Of a stretch of 64,000 nt of DNA, positions 15,475 to 23,323 are shown piece by piece; within the stretch, counting starts at the first letter, position 1; every line of letters starts with the position of its first letter. Made by a program: the position numbers and the translations under genes. Under the pieces are notes generated by a model. It ran no database searches and had not been told where the DNA came from. It was given only the letters and a program-made list of their open reading frames with translations. Source of the DNA: Candidatus Thalassospirochaeta sargassi (GTDB taxonomy: Bacteria; Spirochaetota; Spirochaetia; UBA9216); assembly GCA_028532855.1 (NCBI GenBank), contig JAQQAL010000035.1, positions 1-64,000 of the forward strand. Direction: 5' to 3'.

Positions 15475-16875
15475 GTGAAAATTAATATTTTATATGATGA
15501 TAGTTTCGATATAGATATCGTAAGTAAATCTTTGAAAGAATCGGGAATCGAATACAGTTTATTTGATACATTTGCAGAACTTAAAAATAATTTACCTATC
15601 CAATCTTCAAATCCGGTGTTGCTGCCTGCCACAAAGCTTAAAGAGGCAAAACAACTATCCGATGAATCATACATTGTAATTATTGAAGATATTTTAAACC
15701 CGGAAAATGTTCTTGCAGCATTAAGATCCGGAGCAGTTGATTATTATAGTCTCGACGGGAAGACGGGTAGAATACAGACGATGCTCAGTGATCTGGAAGC
15801 CGTCTGCTGCAGGGATAACATACTTGAAAAAGTATCGGGACATGGGAATAAAAGAAGTGAACTCCGGTTTAGGGCAATAGCCGAACATACATACCATTCC
15901 GAATTCTGGATTGCTCCAGGTGGACAGCTGATTTACCAGTCGCCTTCAATTGAAAGAATGACGGGATTCGCAACTGAAAAATTCAAGGACGATACACCTG
16001 CATTTTTCTACAGTATTATACACCCTCACGATTTTGATAAATTTAAAATGGAGATTGAACAACTTGCAGAAGACAGAAGTAATCCTCCGCTATTTCAAAA
16101 ATTCAGAATCATTACCAAAACCGGAGAAATCAGATGGTGGGAATCCACTACTGAACACATATTCGATACAGACGGGACCTACATCGGACAGCGGGGAACC
16201 AGCAGAGATATTACCAGGCAGGTCCATGCCGAACAGGAGACAGAAAAGATCCTGAGAGAAAAAGAACTTCTTATTAAGGAAGTTCACCACAGGGTAAAAA
16301 ATAATCTTGCAGTAATCTCCGGAATAATTAATCTGCAGGAAATCTACATACACGACAATAGAGATATATACATCCTGCATATTCTTAAAAAGAGAATCGA
16401 ATCAATGATCTCAGTGCATGAACTACTTTACAGCGGAAAATCATCCGAAACCTTCAGCCTTGAAGATCTCGCCCGGAAAATTTCTATGAATCTGGTTCAA
16501 AATAAAATATACGGGGAAAGAAAAATCGATGTAAGATTCAATATCAACCCCGTACCCCTTGATTCAAATTTTGCATCACCTATCGGTCTTATTCTGAACG
16601 AATTGGTTATGAACTGTCTGAAATACGCTTTTAATGACAGAGAGGAAGGCCGGATATTCATCGGCTCAACAATCTTTGAAAAAATAAGAACCCTTTATGT
16701 TGAAGATGACGGACCCGGATTTCACGAGGACGTCCTGAACGGAGAACGCCATAACCTGGGACTTGAACTAGTTAAAAGTCTTGCACAGCAGATAGGCGGA
16801 GAACTCTACCTGCATAACAGCAGCGGCTCACAGGCGGTTATTGTATTCCCGAGTACTTTCGGAGACAGGGCCTAG
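15475..16875 (+). CDS. PAS-domain sensor histidine kinase (HisKA_2 type)
   Basis: About 466 residues. The N-terminal 120 residues look like a receiver domain (I-N-I-L-Y-D-D-S-F-D and A-L-R-S-G-A-V-D-Y-Y) but lack a clear phospho-acceptor aspartate and the final lysine. A PAS domain with PAC follows (about 135-255, I-A-E-H-T-Y-H-S-E-F-W and G-Q-R-G-T-S-R-D-I-T). The kinase core is of the HisKA_2 type, E-V-H-H-R-V-K-N-N-L with the phosphorylated histidine, ending in a HATPase domain with N-E-L-V-M-N and D-D-G-P-G-F. There is no membrane segment, so it should be a cytoplasmic sensor. No response regulator is adjacent. Its stop overlaps that of the opposite-strand DUF4015 gene. Confidence 0.85.
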   Translation: MKINILYDDSFDIDIVSKSLKESGIEYSLFDTFAELKNNLPIQSSNPVLLPATKLKEAKQLSDESYIVIIEDILNPENVLAALRSGAVDYYSLDGKTGRIQTMLSDLEAVCCRDNILEKVSGHGNKRSELRFRAIAEHTYHSEFWIAPGGQLIYQSPSIERMTGFATEKFKDDTPAFFYSIIHPHDFDKFKMEIEQLAEDRSNPPLFQKFRIITKTGEIRWWESTTEHIFDTDGTYIGQRGTSRDITRQVHAEQETEKILREKELLIKEVHHRVKNNLAVISGIINLQEIYIHDNRDIYILHILKKRIESMISVHELLYSGKSSETFSLEDLARKISMNLVQNKIYGERKIDVRFNINPVPLDSNFASPIGLILNELVMNCLKYAFNDREEGRIFIGSTIFEKIRTLYVEDDGPGFHEDVLNGERHNLGLELVKSLAQQIGGELYLHNSSGSQAVIVFPSTFGDRA

Positions 16876-18755
16876 TAGTGTTCGTAGAGGGGCTCAGGCA
16901 CCATGTAATACCTATTGGACATATTCCATAGGGTCCAGCCCGAAGAATCAGCGTCACGGCAGCCCTTTAGCTGTTTAAGAAGATATTCCTGGTATTCCTC
17001 CTCTTCCATATAATATTCAGCCGGAAGCAGGAAGGCCTGAACATAGGGCCTGATGATACTCCGTCCAGCGACAATCTCAGCCGCACGAAGCGTACCCTCG
17101 TAATAAATATCTTCTGCACGATCAAGATAGGGAACATCCTTCATAAAGTTGCGGGGAAAGTGAGACGGATAATACATCGGACAGATTACATCAACATATT
17201 CAGCAAGCATTTCAATATTCTGTCCTATCCAGTTCCCCATACGATAGTATGAATTAAATCCGTACAGGTCGGTACTGATAGGTATATGGACCCTCTCTCG
17301 AACCAATCTGAAAAAAGATTCAAGAGCATTTATTCTTGACATTCCGGGATGTGCGCCGCTGAAGGATATCCTCGAGGTATCACCGTCGGAAGGAAACCTT
17401 ATGTAATCAAACTGAATCTCATCAACACCGAGATCCTGCAGTTCTTCAGCTATATCCGCATTATATTCCCACACAGCCGGATTAAAGGGGTCAACCCAGT
17501 ATTCGCGCTGCTCCCACTCAATCTCGCCGGTATCATCATTCGTGCTTTTTATCAGATGACGCCAGGGTTCGCCGGAATACTTGTCTTTCAAGGTATAAAC
17601 GTAATTATTATAATTAAAAAGCTGCTGATCCTTGAAAACAACAACCCTTCCAATAACATAAAAACCCCTTTTATGAGCCTCAGCTACCAGGGTTTTTATA
17701 TGAATACGATCTTTGACAGCCCCTATGCTGTTGGGAAGATCAAGTTTTGAATCATAGGTCAGATAACCGAAATCATCTTTTATATCAATTACAATAGATT
17801 CGAGTCCATTGCGCTCCATAAAATCAAGATGATTCTGCAACCTTTCGCCTGAGGCATGCCATGGCCCTATATACATTCCCTGATGATCAGCGGCAGCCTC
17901 GAGCCGTCTTGCCCGGGCAGCTCCGGCTGCTGTTCTAGCGGAAAGAACAACCTCATGCTCATTCATACGTGACCAGCTGCCGTCAGAAGGCAGATAACTC
18001 GCTGTTCCATCAAGAAAGGCAACCTGCAGTTTGCTGCGTGTAAACTGCATAGTCTGTATACTGTGTTCCTGTGATAATCCATCTATCTCTTTCCAGCTTC
18101 TTCTATCCGGAGTACTCTCATATAAGCCGTTTCCAAATGAATAAGCTAAGTAAATTACGCCTTCTCTGACAGGGGAATATACAGCAGCGGCAATCTCTTC
18201 ATTAAATCCGGCGCCCCTGTAAATAATTGACTTTTCAGCTACCTCTGTCCAGGTGTCGCCGGCATCGGTTGTTTCAAAAATACCGCTGAAAGATGTCGAA
18301 ATAAGGTAGGTATCATCATCAAAGGGTGATGGAGCTGCCCCCGTCAATATATTGGATCGGCTTATCGGTGACTTTATCGGGATATTCTTCCAGTTTCTTC
18401 CGGAATCTAACGAAACAAAAAGTTTTGAAGCAGTGGTACATACAAGCTTTGATTCATCCAGCGGATCAAAACCAATTGAGGTAAGGGTTTCAGTTTCTTC
18501 ATCGGTAAATGGATATACGATTTTTGCGGGAAGTCCGTTATTGCGCTTAATCCACATTCGACCGCCATCTGTAGATACAAGAAAACCGTCATTAACGGCA
18601 GCGGCATATTTAATCCCTTTCGAGGTTTCGATTGTCCTGCTGATATTCAGGAATCGCACATTTATCTGTTCCGCATCGGCCGCGGAAACTGTCGTCAGAA
18701 ACAGGCTAAGCAGCGTTACTGCAAGCACTGTACGCATCAGGTTCAGTCTAGTCAT
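16872..18755 (-). CDS. Exported protein with BNR-like repeats and DUF4015 glycosidase domain
   Basis: 627 residues. A signal peptide (L-M-R-T-V-L-A-V-T-L-L-S-L-F-L) is followed by an N-terminal half with repeats of the sialidase/sortilin BNR type, seen as S-T-D-G-G-R-M-W, S-L-D-S-G-R-N-W and T-T-D-A-G-D-T-W, which build a beta-propeller. The C-terminal half (about residue 290 on, G-M-Y-I-G-P-W-H-A-S) is a DUF4015 putative glycoside hydrolase TIM barrel, with I-D-I-K-D-D-F-G, D-E-I-Q-F-D-Y-I-R-F-P and S-T-D-L-Y-G as likely active-site strands. It probably acts on an extracellular polysaccharide; the substrate is unknown. It is convergent with the kinase gene (stops overlap at CTAG) and divergent from hisI. 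Confidence 0.85.
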   Translation of the reverse strand: MTRLNLMRTVLAVTLLSLFLTTVSAADAEQINVRFLNISRTIETSKGIKYAAAVNDGFLVSTDGGRMWIKRNNGLPAKIVYPFTDEETETLTSIGFDPLDESKLVCTTASKLFVSLDSGRNWKNIPIKSPISRSNILTGAAPSPFDDDTYLISTSFSGIFETTDAGDTWTEVAEKSIIYRGAGFNEEIAAAVYSPVREGVIYLAYSFGNGLYESTPDRRSWKEIDGLSQEHSIQTMQFTRSKLQVAFLDGTASYLPSDGSWSRMNEHEVVLSARTAAGAARARRLEAAADHQGMYIGPWHASGERLQNHLDFMERNGLESIVIDIKDDFGYLTYDSKLDLPNSIGAVKDRIHIKTLVAEAHKRGFYVIGRVVVFKDQQLFNYNNYVYTLKDKYSGEPWRHLIKSTNDDTGEIEWEQREYWVDPFNPAVWEYNADIAEELQDLGVDEIQFDYIRFPSDGDTSRISFSGAHPGMSRINALESFFRLVRERVHIPISTDLYGFNSYYRMGNWIGQNIEMLAEYVDVICPMYYPSHFPRNFMKDVPYLDRAEDIYYEGTLRAAEIVAGRSIIRPYVQAFLLPAEYYMEEEEYQEYLLKQLKGCRDADSSGWTLWNMSNRYYMVPEPLYEHY

Positions 18756-18764
18756 TTCAATCTC

Positions 18765-18793
18765 ATTCTTTCAGAAAAATCGGCGTATTGCAA
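18765..18793 (-). promoter_or_regulatory. Possible promoter of the DUF4015 gene
   Basis: On the minus strand TTGCAA (complement of 18788-18793) and AAGAAT (complement of 18765-18770) are 17 bases apart. The ATG at 18755 follows nine bases after the -10 box, giving at most a very short leader. The -10 box is only a partial match. Confidence 0.4.
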
Positions 18794-18798
18794 CAGTA

Positions 18799-18827
18799 TT
18801 GCGGTTTTTAACTGAATTGTCTAAAAT
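18799..18827 (+). promoter_or_regulatory. Promoter of the hisI-like operon, predicted leaderless
   Basis: TTGCGG (18799-18804) and TAAAAT (18822-18827) are 17 bases apart, and the ATG lies nine bases after the -10 box. The interval contains no ribosome binding sequence. Confidence 0.6.
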
Positions 18828-18836
18828 CAGCTTGCT

Positions 18837-19226
18837 ATGAGTAAAGAATATACAGAAGAACTATTATTAGATTTCGGAGCCGACGGTAACACTCTTATCC
18901 CGGTTGTAACACAGGACATAAACACTAAAGAGGTTTTGATACTTGCTTTCGCAAATAAGCAGGCTTTTGACGAAACACGCAAGAGCGGTTTTGCAACCTA
19001 CTGGAGCCGCAGCCGGGCAGAACTCTGGAAAAAGGGAATGACCAGCGGAGACATGCTGAAGGTTGAAGAAATCAGAATCAACTGCGAACAGAACTCACTT
19101 GTTTATCTGGTTATACCCCAGGGGAAAGGCGCCTGTCACGCAAAATGCGACAACGGGACACCGCATACATCATGCTACTACCGTAAAATCAATGAGGATG
19201 GAAAACTGGAGTTTATTGAAAAATGA
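18837..19226 (+). CDS. hisI: HisI (phosphoribosyl-AMP cyclohydrolase) homologue with altered metal triad
   Basis: 129 residues. The HisI fold is clear from Y-W-S-R-S-R-A-E-L-W-K-K-G-M-T-S-G (55-71) and the cysteines that bind zinc in the family (C83, C100 with H101, and C104 or C113). In authentic HisI the motif around the first cysteine is D-C-D-x-D, whose aspartates bind magnesium. Here it reads N-C-E-Q-N (82-86), so all three acidic positions are changed. HisI normally opens the purine ring of phosphoribosyl-AMP in histidine synthesis. The next gene is a HisG homologue, but HisE and all later histidine genes are absent, so the pair may serve another pathway. The stop overlaps the next start (ATGA). 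Confidence 0.8.
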   Translation: MSKEYTEELLLDFGADGNTLIPVVTQDINTKEVLILAFANKQAFDETRKSGFATYWSRSRAELWKKGMTSGDMLKVEEIRINCEQNSLVYLVIPQGKGACHAKCDNGTPHTSCYYRKINEDGKLEFIEK

Positions 19227-20272
19227 GCAGCAAACAATTAGTTATAGGTATGCCTGCAGGCTCGCTCGCCAACCCCAATCGCGGCGGAAACCTCATCAAC
19301 CTTCTTGACGCAGCCGGGTTTAAAACAAGGGGCTATGAAAACGGAGGTCCGACAACCTTCTCAACTGCAAATTTCCTATTCGGCTGGGATGGACGCCCGC
19401 AGGAATTCGGCTCACAGATGATGCTGGGCGAACTTGATATTGCCATTGCAGGCGACGACTGGATTCATGAAAGGGTTGCAGAACTTAAGATTGAATACAG
19501 CGAAAAACTTGAACTTGAAAAGGTTCTTTCATTGAAGCGCGGCGGCGTGAGAATTGTAGGGATAACCAACGATAGCAATCCGTCAGACACAGTAGAAGAC
19601 TGCCTTAGCAAGCTTACCTCTGAAAAAAAACTAATCAACGTTGTCTCCGAAATGCCCTACCTCGCAGTTGAATGGCTGCAGGAAAAGCTGAAAGCCATCG
19701 GTAAATATGAAGAGTTCTGCAGCTGGTCGGTGCAGAAATATAAAACCCCGCCAAAAAACGACACAGGTATTGTTGTTTACGAAACATGGGGAAAAACTGA
19801 GGCAAAAATCAAGAACGGCGGTGCCGACATAGGAATTGAAATTACCCAGTCCGGAAGCGCCCTGAGAAATTACGGCCTAAAAATAATTGATGAAATAATG
19901 ACCAGCGAAACAGGAATCTGGATTAATCCCGCAATTAAGGATGATCCTGAAAAACTTGATCTGCTTAAAATGTTTCTTCTCAACCTCCACGGCACTATAA
20001 ACGCTGAAAACAGGGTGATGCTGCTCTTTAACGTACCGGCTGAAAAAAAGAGCAGTATTGAAAAATACCTATCTGAATATAATCTATACGCGGAAGAACC
20101 AACTATAAATCCCGGTAAAAGCTTTGCCCAGTATTCAATTCAAGTTGAAACAAATAACCCCCGGATTCCGCTTGCAAAGGTACGCTACGAGCTCACAAAA
20201 CACGGAGCCTGCAGCATTGATACAGTTCCGCTGCTGTCTTCCATCCCTGATCTTGAGATAATTCAGCTATAG
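19223..20272 (+). CDS. HisG-like ATP phosphoribosyltransferase homologue
   Basis: 349 residues. Features of long-form HisG are visible: an opening strand I-G-M-P-A-G-S-L where HisG has a P-K-G-R-L type motif, the G-E-L-D-I-A-I-A-G-D-D-W-I-H-E-R block, the phosphoribosyl pyrophosphate loop E-I-T-Q-S-G-S-A-L-R-N-Y-G-L, and a C-terminal ACT-like regulatory domain ending L-T-K-H-G-A-C-S-I-D-T-V-P-L. True HisG joins ATP and PRPP. The changed N-terminal motif, an unusual F-G-W-D-G-R-P-Q-E-F-G-S insert and the lack of other his genes suggest a divergent member that may use another purine substrate. It overlaps the HisI homologue by four bases and is 11 bases from the FAD oxidoreductase. Confidence 0.78.
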   Translation: MSSKQLVIGMPAGSLANPNRGGNLINLLDAAGFKTRGYENGGPTTFSTANFLFGWDGRPQEFGSQMMLGELDIAIAGDDWIHERVAELKIEYSEKLELEKVLSLKRGGVRIVGITNDSNPSDTVEDCLSKLTSEKKLINVVSEMPYLAVEWLQEKLKAIGKYEEFCSWSVQKYKTPPKNDTGIVVYETWGKTEAKIKNGGADIGIEITQSGSALRNYGLKIIDEIMTSETGIWINPAIKDDPEKLDLLKMFLLNLHGTINAENRVMLLFNVPAEKKSSIEKYLSEYNLYAEEPTINPGKSFAQYSIQVETNNPRIPLAKVRYELTKHGACSIDTVPLLSSIPDLEIIQL

Positions 20273-20283
20273 AAGGGAGCAGG

Positions 20284-21513
20284 ATGTACGATTTTCTCAT
20301 AACCGGTGCAGGACCTGCAGGCCTGGCTGCAGCAATCACCGCCGCAGAGCTTGGCCGCAGCGTCATTGTCATCGAAAAAGGTAAGGTTGCAGGACCTGAA
20401 CCCAGAGGGGAGAGCATGCCTCAGCATGAACTTTTTGACAAGCTGATACATCCGGGCTTTCTGCAGGAAATAAGCGGCTTTACATCTACGAGCCGCCGCT
20501 TCCACAGTTCAGCCGATAAAAAAAACACCCTGATAAAAATCAAAGAACCCTATTATTTTTTCAATTGGAGGGACCTGATTGATCCGCTGTACGAAAAAGC
20601 CGCCGCGGCAGGCGTTGAGTTTATATTCGGGGCGGAGGTAACGGCAGTTAAAACAGCAGCTTCTGCCGGTGATGACGACGGAACAGCAACCGGGGTTTAT
20701 TACACCAAAAACGGAAAAACCAAGGAACTCGAGGCTCGTGCCATACTTGGATGCGGGGGCCGCTCCTGCCCTATCGCGGCCCATTACGGAATTGATACGA
20801 AGGCTGCAGCATGCCCTACCGTTAAATACCGCGGCAGAATGAATACCCCGCTGCCAACCTGGTTTACGGACCTGCCCGGAGAGCCTGATTTACAATTTTT
20901 TGCTGTTCTACCAAACAGTTTTGAAAGCGTAGCCGGTTTTCCACCGGCATTCGCGTACATATTTCCCCTCGGAGACAGCTGTATTGAAGCGGGGCTCATG
21001 CTCAGACTCAGCCAGTTTGAAAAAATCAACAATATCAGCATGCCCACTGACAGACAGGTAATGTCAGCCTGGGATGAGGCAAAAACCTCACTGAGCGGAT
21101 TTGCTGATTTTTTCATCGACACAAGCACCGAATATGAAAAACTCACCTCAATACAGAACCGGCGTTTCATAGAAAACAATATAATGCCGGGCGGAGGAGC
21201 TGTGCTTATCGGTGATGCTGTGGGGATGGTTGACGCAAACGGTTCAGCCGGGCTTTATTACGCGATGTCACAGGCTGTCGGATGGTCCGAAATGCTTTCT
21301 GAAGCGATGAATACAAACTCTGAAATATGGAGCCGTGAAAACTGTGAAGACTACCTCAGTAGACAATCCAAATGGAAATTCTACCGTTATATAAAAAGAT
21401 CTTTCAAACTCATTTCATTTTTTGAAAGAATTATGTTCAGGACCTTCGGGACTGATAAAAAACTCAATTTCATCTGGCCGCTTATCTCAGCCATTTTAAA
21501 ATCAGCTTCATAA
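20284..21513 (+). CDS. FAD-dependent oxidoreductase (geranylgeranyl reductase/halogenase superfamily)
   Basis: 409 residues. The N-terminus is a Rossmann FAD motif (F-L-I-T-G-A-G-P-A-G-L-A-A-A) ending in the acidic V-I-E-K. P-R-G-E-S-M-P near residue 40 and the late I-G-D-A-V-G-M-V-D-A-N-G-S-A-G motif are typical of the group that holds geranylgeranyl reductases, PHBH-like hydroxylases and flavin halogenases. The halogenase W-x-W-x-I-P motif is absent. The substrate is not predictable. A GGGAG ribosome site precedes the ATG, and only 11 bases separate it from the HisG-like gene, so it probably carries out a redox step in the same pathway. Confidence 0.82.
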   Translation: MYDFLITGAGPAGLAAAITAAELGRSVIVIEKGKVAGPEPRGESMPQHELFDKLIHPGFLQEISGFTSTSRRFHSSADKKNTLIKIKEPYYFFNWRDLIDPLYEKAAAAGVEFIFGAEVTAVKTAASAGDDDGTATGVYYTKNGKTKELEARAILGCGGRSCPIAAHYGIDTKAAACPTVKYRGRMNTPLPTWFTDLPGEPDLQFFAVLPNSFESVAGFPPAFAYIFPLGDSCIEAGLMLRLSQFEKINNISMPTDRQVMSAWDEAKTSLSGFADFFIDTSTEYEKLTSIQNRRFIENNIMPGGGAVLIGDAVGMVDANGSAGLYYAMSQAVGWSEMLSEAMNTNSEIWSRENCEDYLSRQSKWKFYRYIKRSFKLISFFERIMFRTFGTDKKLNFIWPLISAILKSAS

Positions 21514-21555
21514 GAGCCCTACTTTTTATCCCCGGGGGGAAACATAGTGATGTGT

Positions 21556-22407
21556 TTAATGCAGAATTATTACCCCCTCAGATTCAAGCTCTGAAATTAT
21601 ATCTAAATCCTGTAACGGATTCCCGTGCAGATCAGCAAATTTAAGTGCTGTCATATGTCTAAGAACAGAAATATCTTCTATGTCGTTATCCGACAAATCT
21701 ATAATCTCCAGAGAATGAAGCCCCGAAAGTATATCGATATCCCGAATAGCATTGCCTGATGCATACAGCTCCTCAAGCCCCGCAAGCTCCTGCAGGTCCC
21801 AGATATTTGAAACATCATTTCCGCTGATGTTAAGGATCCTGATATTTCGGCAGTATTCAATCCCGTCCAGATTATCAAGCTCCCGGAATGCAAGATCCAG
21901 TCCCCCGTCAAGCTGACCGAGATCAGCGGGTTCAATATGAAAATCATGATTTCCAAAAATAACATCCCTGACTGCATTGAGAAATCCGCCGTCGACCGAC
22001 AGATCTTCAAACACATCCTCATCCTCAAAATGCCCTTCATATTCATCAGCAACCGGAGCCGCCCATGTTTCGGTATGCTGATATTCAAATCGATTTGCCC
22101 TGAGCAATCGAGCTTCATTTTTCATTTCAAGAAGCTTTTTCAGACCGATCAGCCTGTCATAATCAGAATCAGACTTCGCTTTTTGAAAATCTTCCATCAA
22201 AGAAGAAAGCATATCAGGATGGATTTTCCGAATCAGGTTATAGAAGAGCTTCTTTAACTCCCCATCTGAAGATAGTCCCATTGCCTCAGAACATGCTCTG
22301 ATGGTCAGCTTATCACCGCTTCTATATGCATTTATAACAACTGCCGACGCAGCCTCAAGATGCTGCTTGTTCAGATTCTTTTCAATAAAATTGATTAGAT
22401 CTCTCAA
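21556..22407 (-). CDS. Leucine-rich repeat protein
   Basis: 283 residues, cytoplasmic with no signal peptide. The N-terminal about 120 residues are helical and include a stretch L-F-Y-N-L-I-R-K-I-H-P-D-M-L that faintly recalls a J-domain helix. The region from about 155 on contains four to five leucine-rich repeats of the bacterial 22-residue type (I-R-I-L-N-I-S-G-N-D-V-S-N-I, L-E-E-L-Y-A-S-G-N-A-I-R-D-I, L-E-I-I-D-L-S-D-N-D-I-E-D-I). Such domains bind other proteins; the partner is unknown. The start is a TTG overlapping the stop of the IclR gene (TTGA), so the two are translationally coupled. Confidence 0.75.
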   Translation of the reverse strand: MRDLINFIEKNLNKQHLEAASAVVINAYRSGDKLTIRACSEAMGLSSDGELKKLFYNLIRKIHPDMLSSLMEDFQKAKSDSDYDRLIGLKKLLEMKNEARLLRANRFEYQHTETWAAPVADEYEGHFEDEDVFEDLSVDGGFLNAVRDVIFGNHDFHIEPADLGQLDGGLDLAFRELDNLDGIEYCRNIRILNISGNDVSNIWDLQELAGLEELYASGNAIRDIDILSGLHSLEIIDLSDNDIEDISVLRHMTALKFADLHGNPLQDLDIISELESEGVIILH

Positions 22408-23207
22408 ATCCAGCCCAGCCTTCTGGACACAGCATCAGCGGTCTCTTTTACAAGCTGTCCGATATCATCTGATATCACATCAGTCTTTTTCACACTCCAG
22501 GCAGTTGATATAGCAGCAGCAATTCTTTTGCGGTAATCATAAACCGGCGCCCCCACGCAGCGAACCCCGGTTTGATGTTCTTCAAAATCCTCCGCCCAGC
22601 CCCTGCGTCGGAAGCTCTTTACTCTTCGAATCAGCTCATTTTGATCTACAACCGTCTTAGGGGTCAGCTTTTCAAGATTAATACGGCCAAACAAGGATTT
22701 CAACATTTCATCACTGTCATCAAAAAGAAGAGAACGTCCAAGTGATGTGCAGTAGATTGGCACACGGTTTCCTATAATGGAGTACCGTCTTAAACTGTTA
22801 AACTGCTCCACCTTATCAATGTAGACTACTTCACTACCCTCGCGGATAGCAAGAAAAACAGTCTGCCCCGTCTCATTGGAAAGATGTCTCAGAAAGGGCT
22901 CTGCTTCAGTCTTAAGCTCTATGCTGTTTAAAAGCTGACTTGAAAGATGGATAAATCCGATGCCCAGCTTATATTTCTTTTCACCCTGCTCAACATATCC
23001 TCTGTCCTGCATGGCATTCAGAATACGATGCACCGTCGATTTGTGAAGCCCGAGCTCTTCTGACAGATCGGTCAGCCGCTTACCTGAGCGGTTGAATGAC
23101 AGGCTCTCCAGAATATCAAAGGCTCTGTCGATTGATTGAACCGTTCCCGTTTTAACACCTTCTGTTCCGCTGTTCTTATTATCTTTTTCGCTGTTTTGTT
23201 TCGCCAT
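22404..23207 (-). CDS. IclR family transcriptional regulator
   Basis: 267 residues. After a lysine/serine-rich N-terminus, the IclR winged-helix domain (about 22-85, S-I-D-R-A-F-D-I-L-E-S-L and H-K-S-T-V-H-R-I-L-N) is followed by the effector-binding domain (R-E-G-S-E-V-V-Y-I-D-K, R-V-P-I-Y-C-T-S-L-G-R, G-V-R-C-V-G-A-P-V-Y-D-Y). It faces a KDG-kinase-type gene across 116 bases containing promoters for both and an inverted repeat. Control of that kinase, in the manner of KdgR, is the likely role. The ATG at 23207 has a -10 box ten bases upstream and no ribosome site. Confidence 0.88.
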   Translation of the reverse strand: MAKQNSEKDNKNSGTEGVKTGTVQSIDRAFDILESLSFNRSGKRLTDLSEELGLHKSTVHRILNAMQDRGYVEQGEKKYKLGIGFIHLSSQLLNSIELKTEAEPFLRHLSNETGQTVFLAIREGSEVVYIDKVEQFNSLRRYSIIGNRVPIYCTSLGRSLLFDDSDEMLKSLFGRINLEKLTPKTVVDQNELIRRVKSFRRRGWAEDFEEHQTGVRCVGAPVYDYRKRIAAAISTAWSVKKTDVISDDIGQLVKETADAVSRRLGWI

Positions 23208-23217
23208 ATGAAACTCT

Positions 23218-23246
23218 ATTTTAAATTATGAATCTTTTTATTACAA
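23218..23246 (-). promoter_or_regulatory. Promoter of the IclR regulator gene
   Basis: On the minus strand TTGTAA (complement of 23241-23246) and TAAAAT (complement of 23218-23223) are 17 bases apart. The start codon follows ten bases after the -10 box, so the leader is at most about three bases. Confidence 0.6.
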
Positions 23247-23251
23247 CTGTC

Positions 23252-23280
23252 TTGACAACTGAAAATGCCGATTTTATACT
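23252..23280 (+). promoter_or_regulatory. Promoter of the KDG-kinase-type gene
   Basis: A perfect TTGACA (23252-23257) and TATACT (23275-23280) are 17 bases apart. The transcript would carry a leader of about 37 bases with CGGAGG before the ATG at 23324. Confidence 0.8.
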
Positions 23281-23290
23281 CATTTCAGTT
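23257..23290. promoter_or_regulatory. Inverted repeat over the promoter, putative IclR operator
   Basis: AACTGAAA (23257-23264) and TTTCAGTT (23283-23290) are perfect 8-base inverted arms 18 bases apart. They flank the -10 box of the kinase promoter. A further ACAACTG copy lies at 23243-23249, next to the -35 box of the divergent regulator. The placement fits repression by the IclR protein encoded next to it. Confidence 0.5.
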
Positions 23291-23323
23291 TCAGATCATA
23301 AACATATAATTAACGGAGGACTT

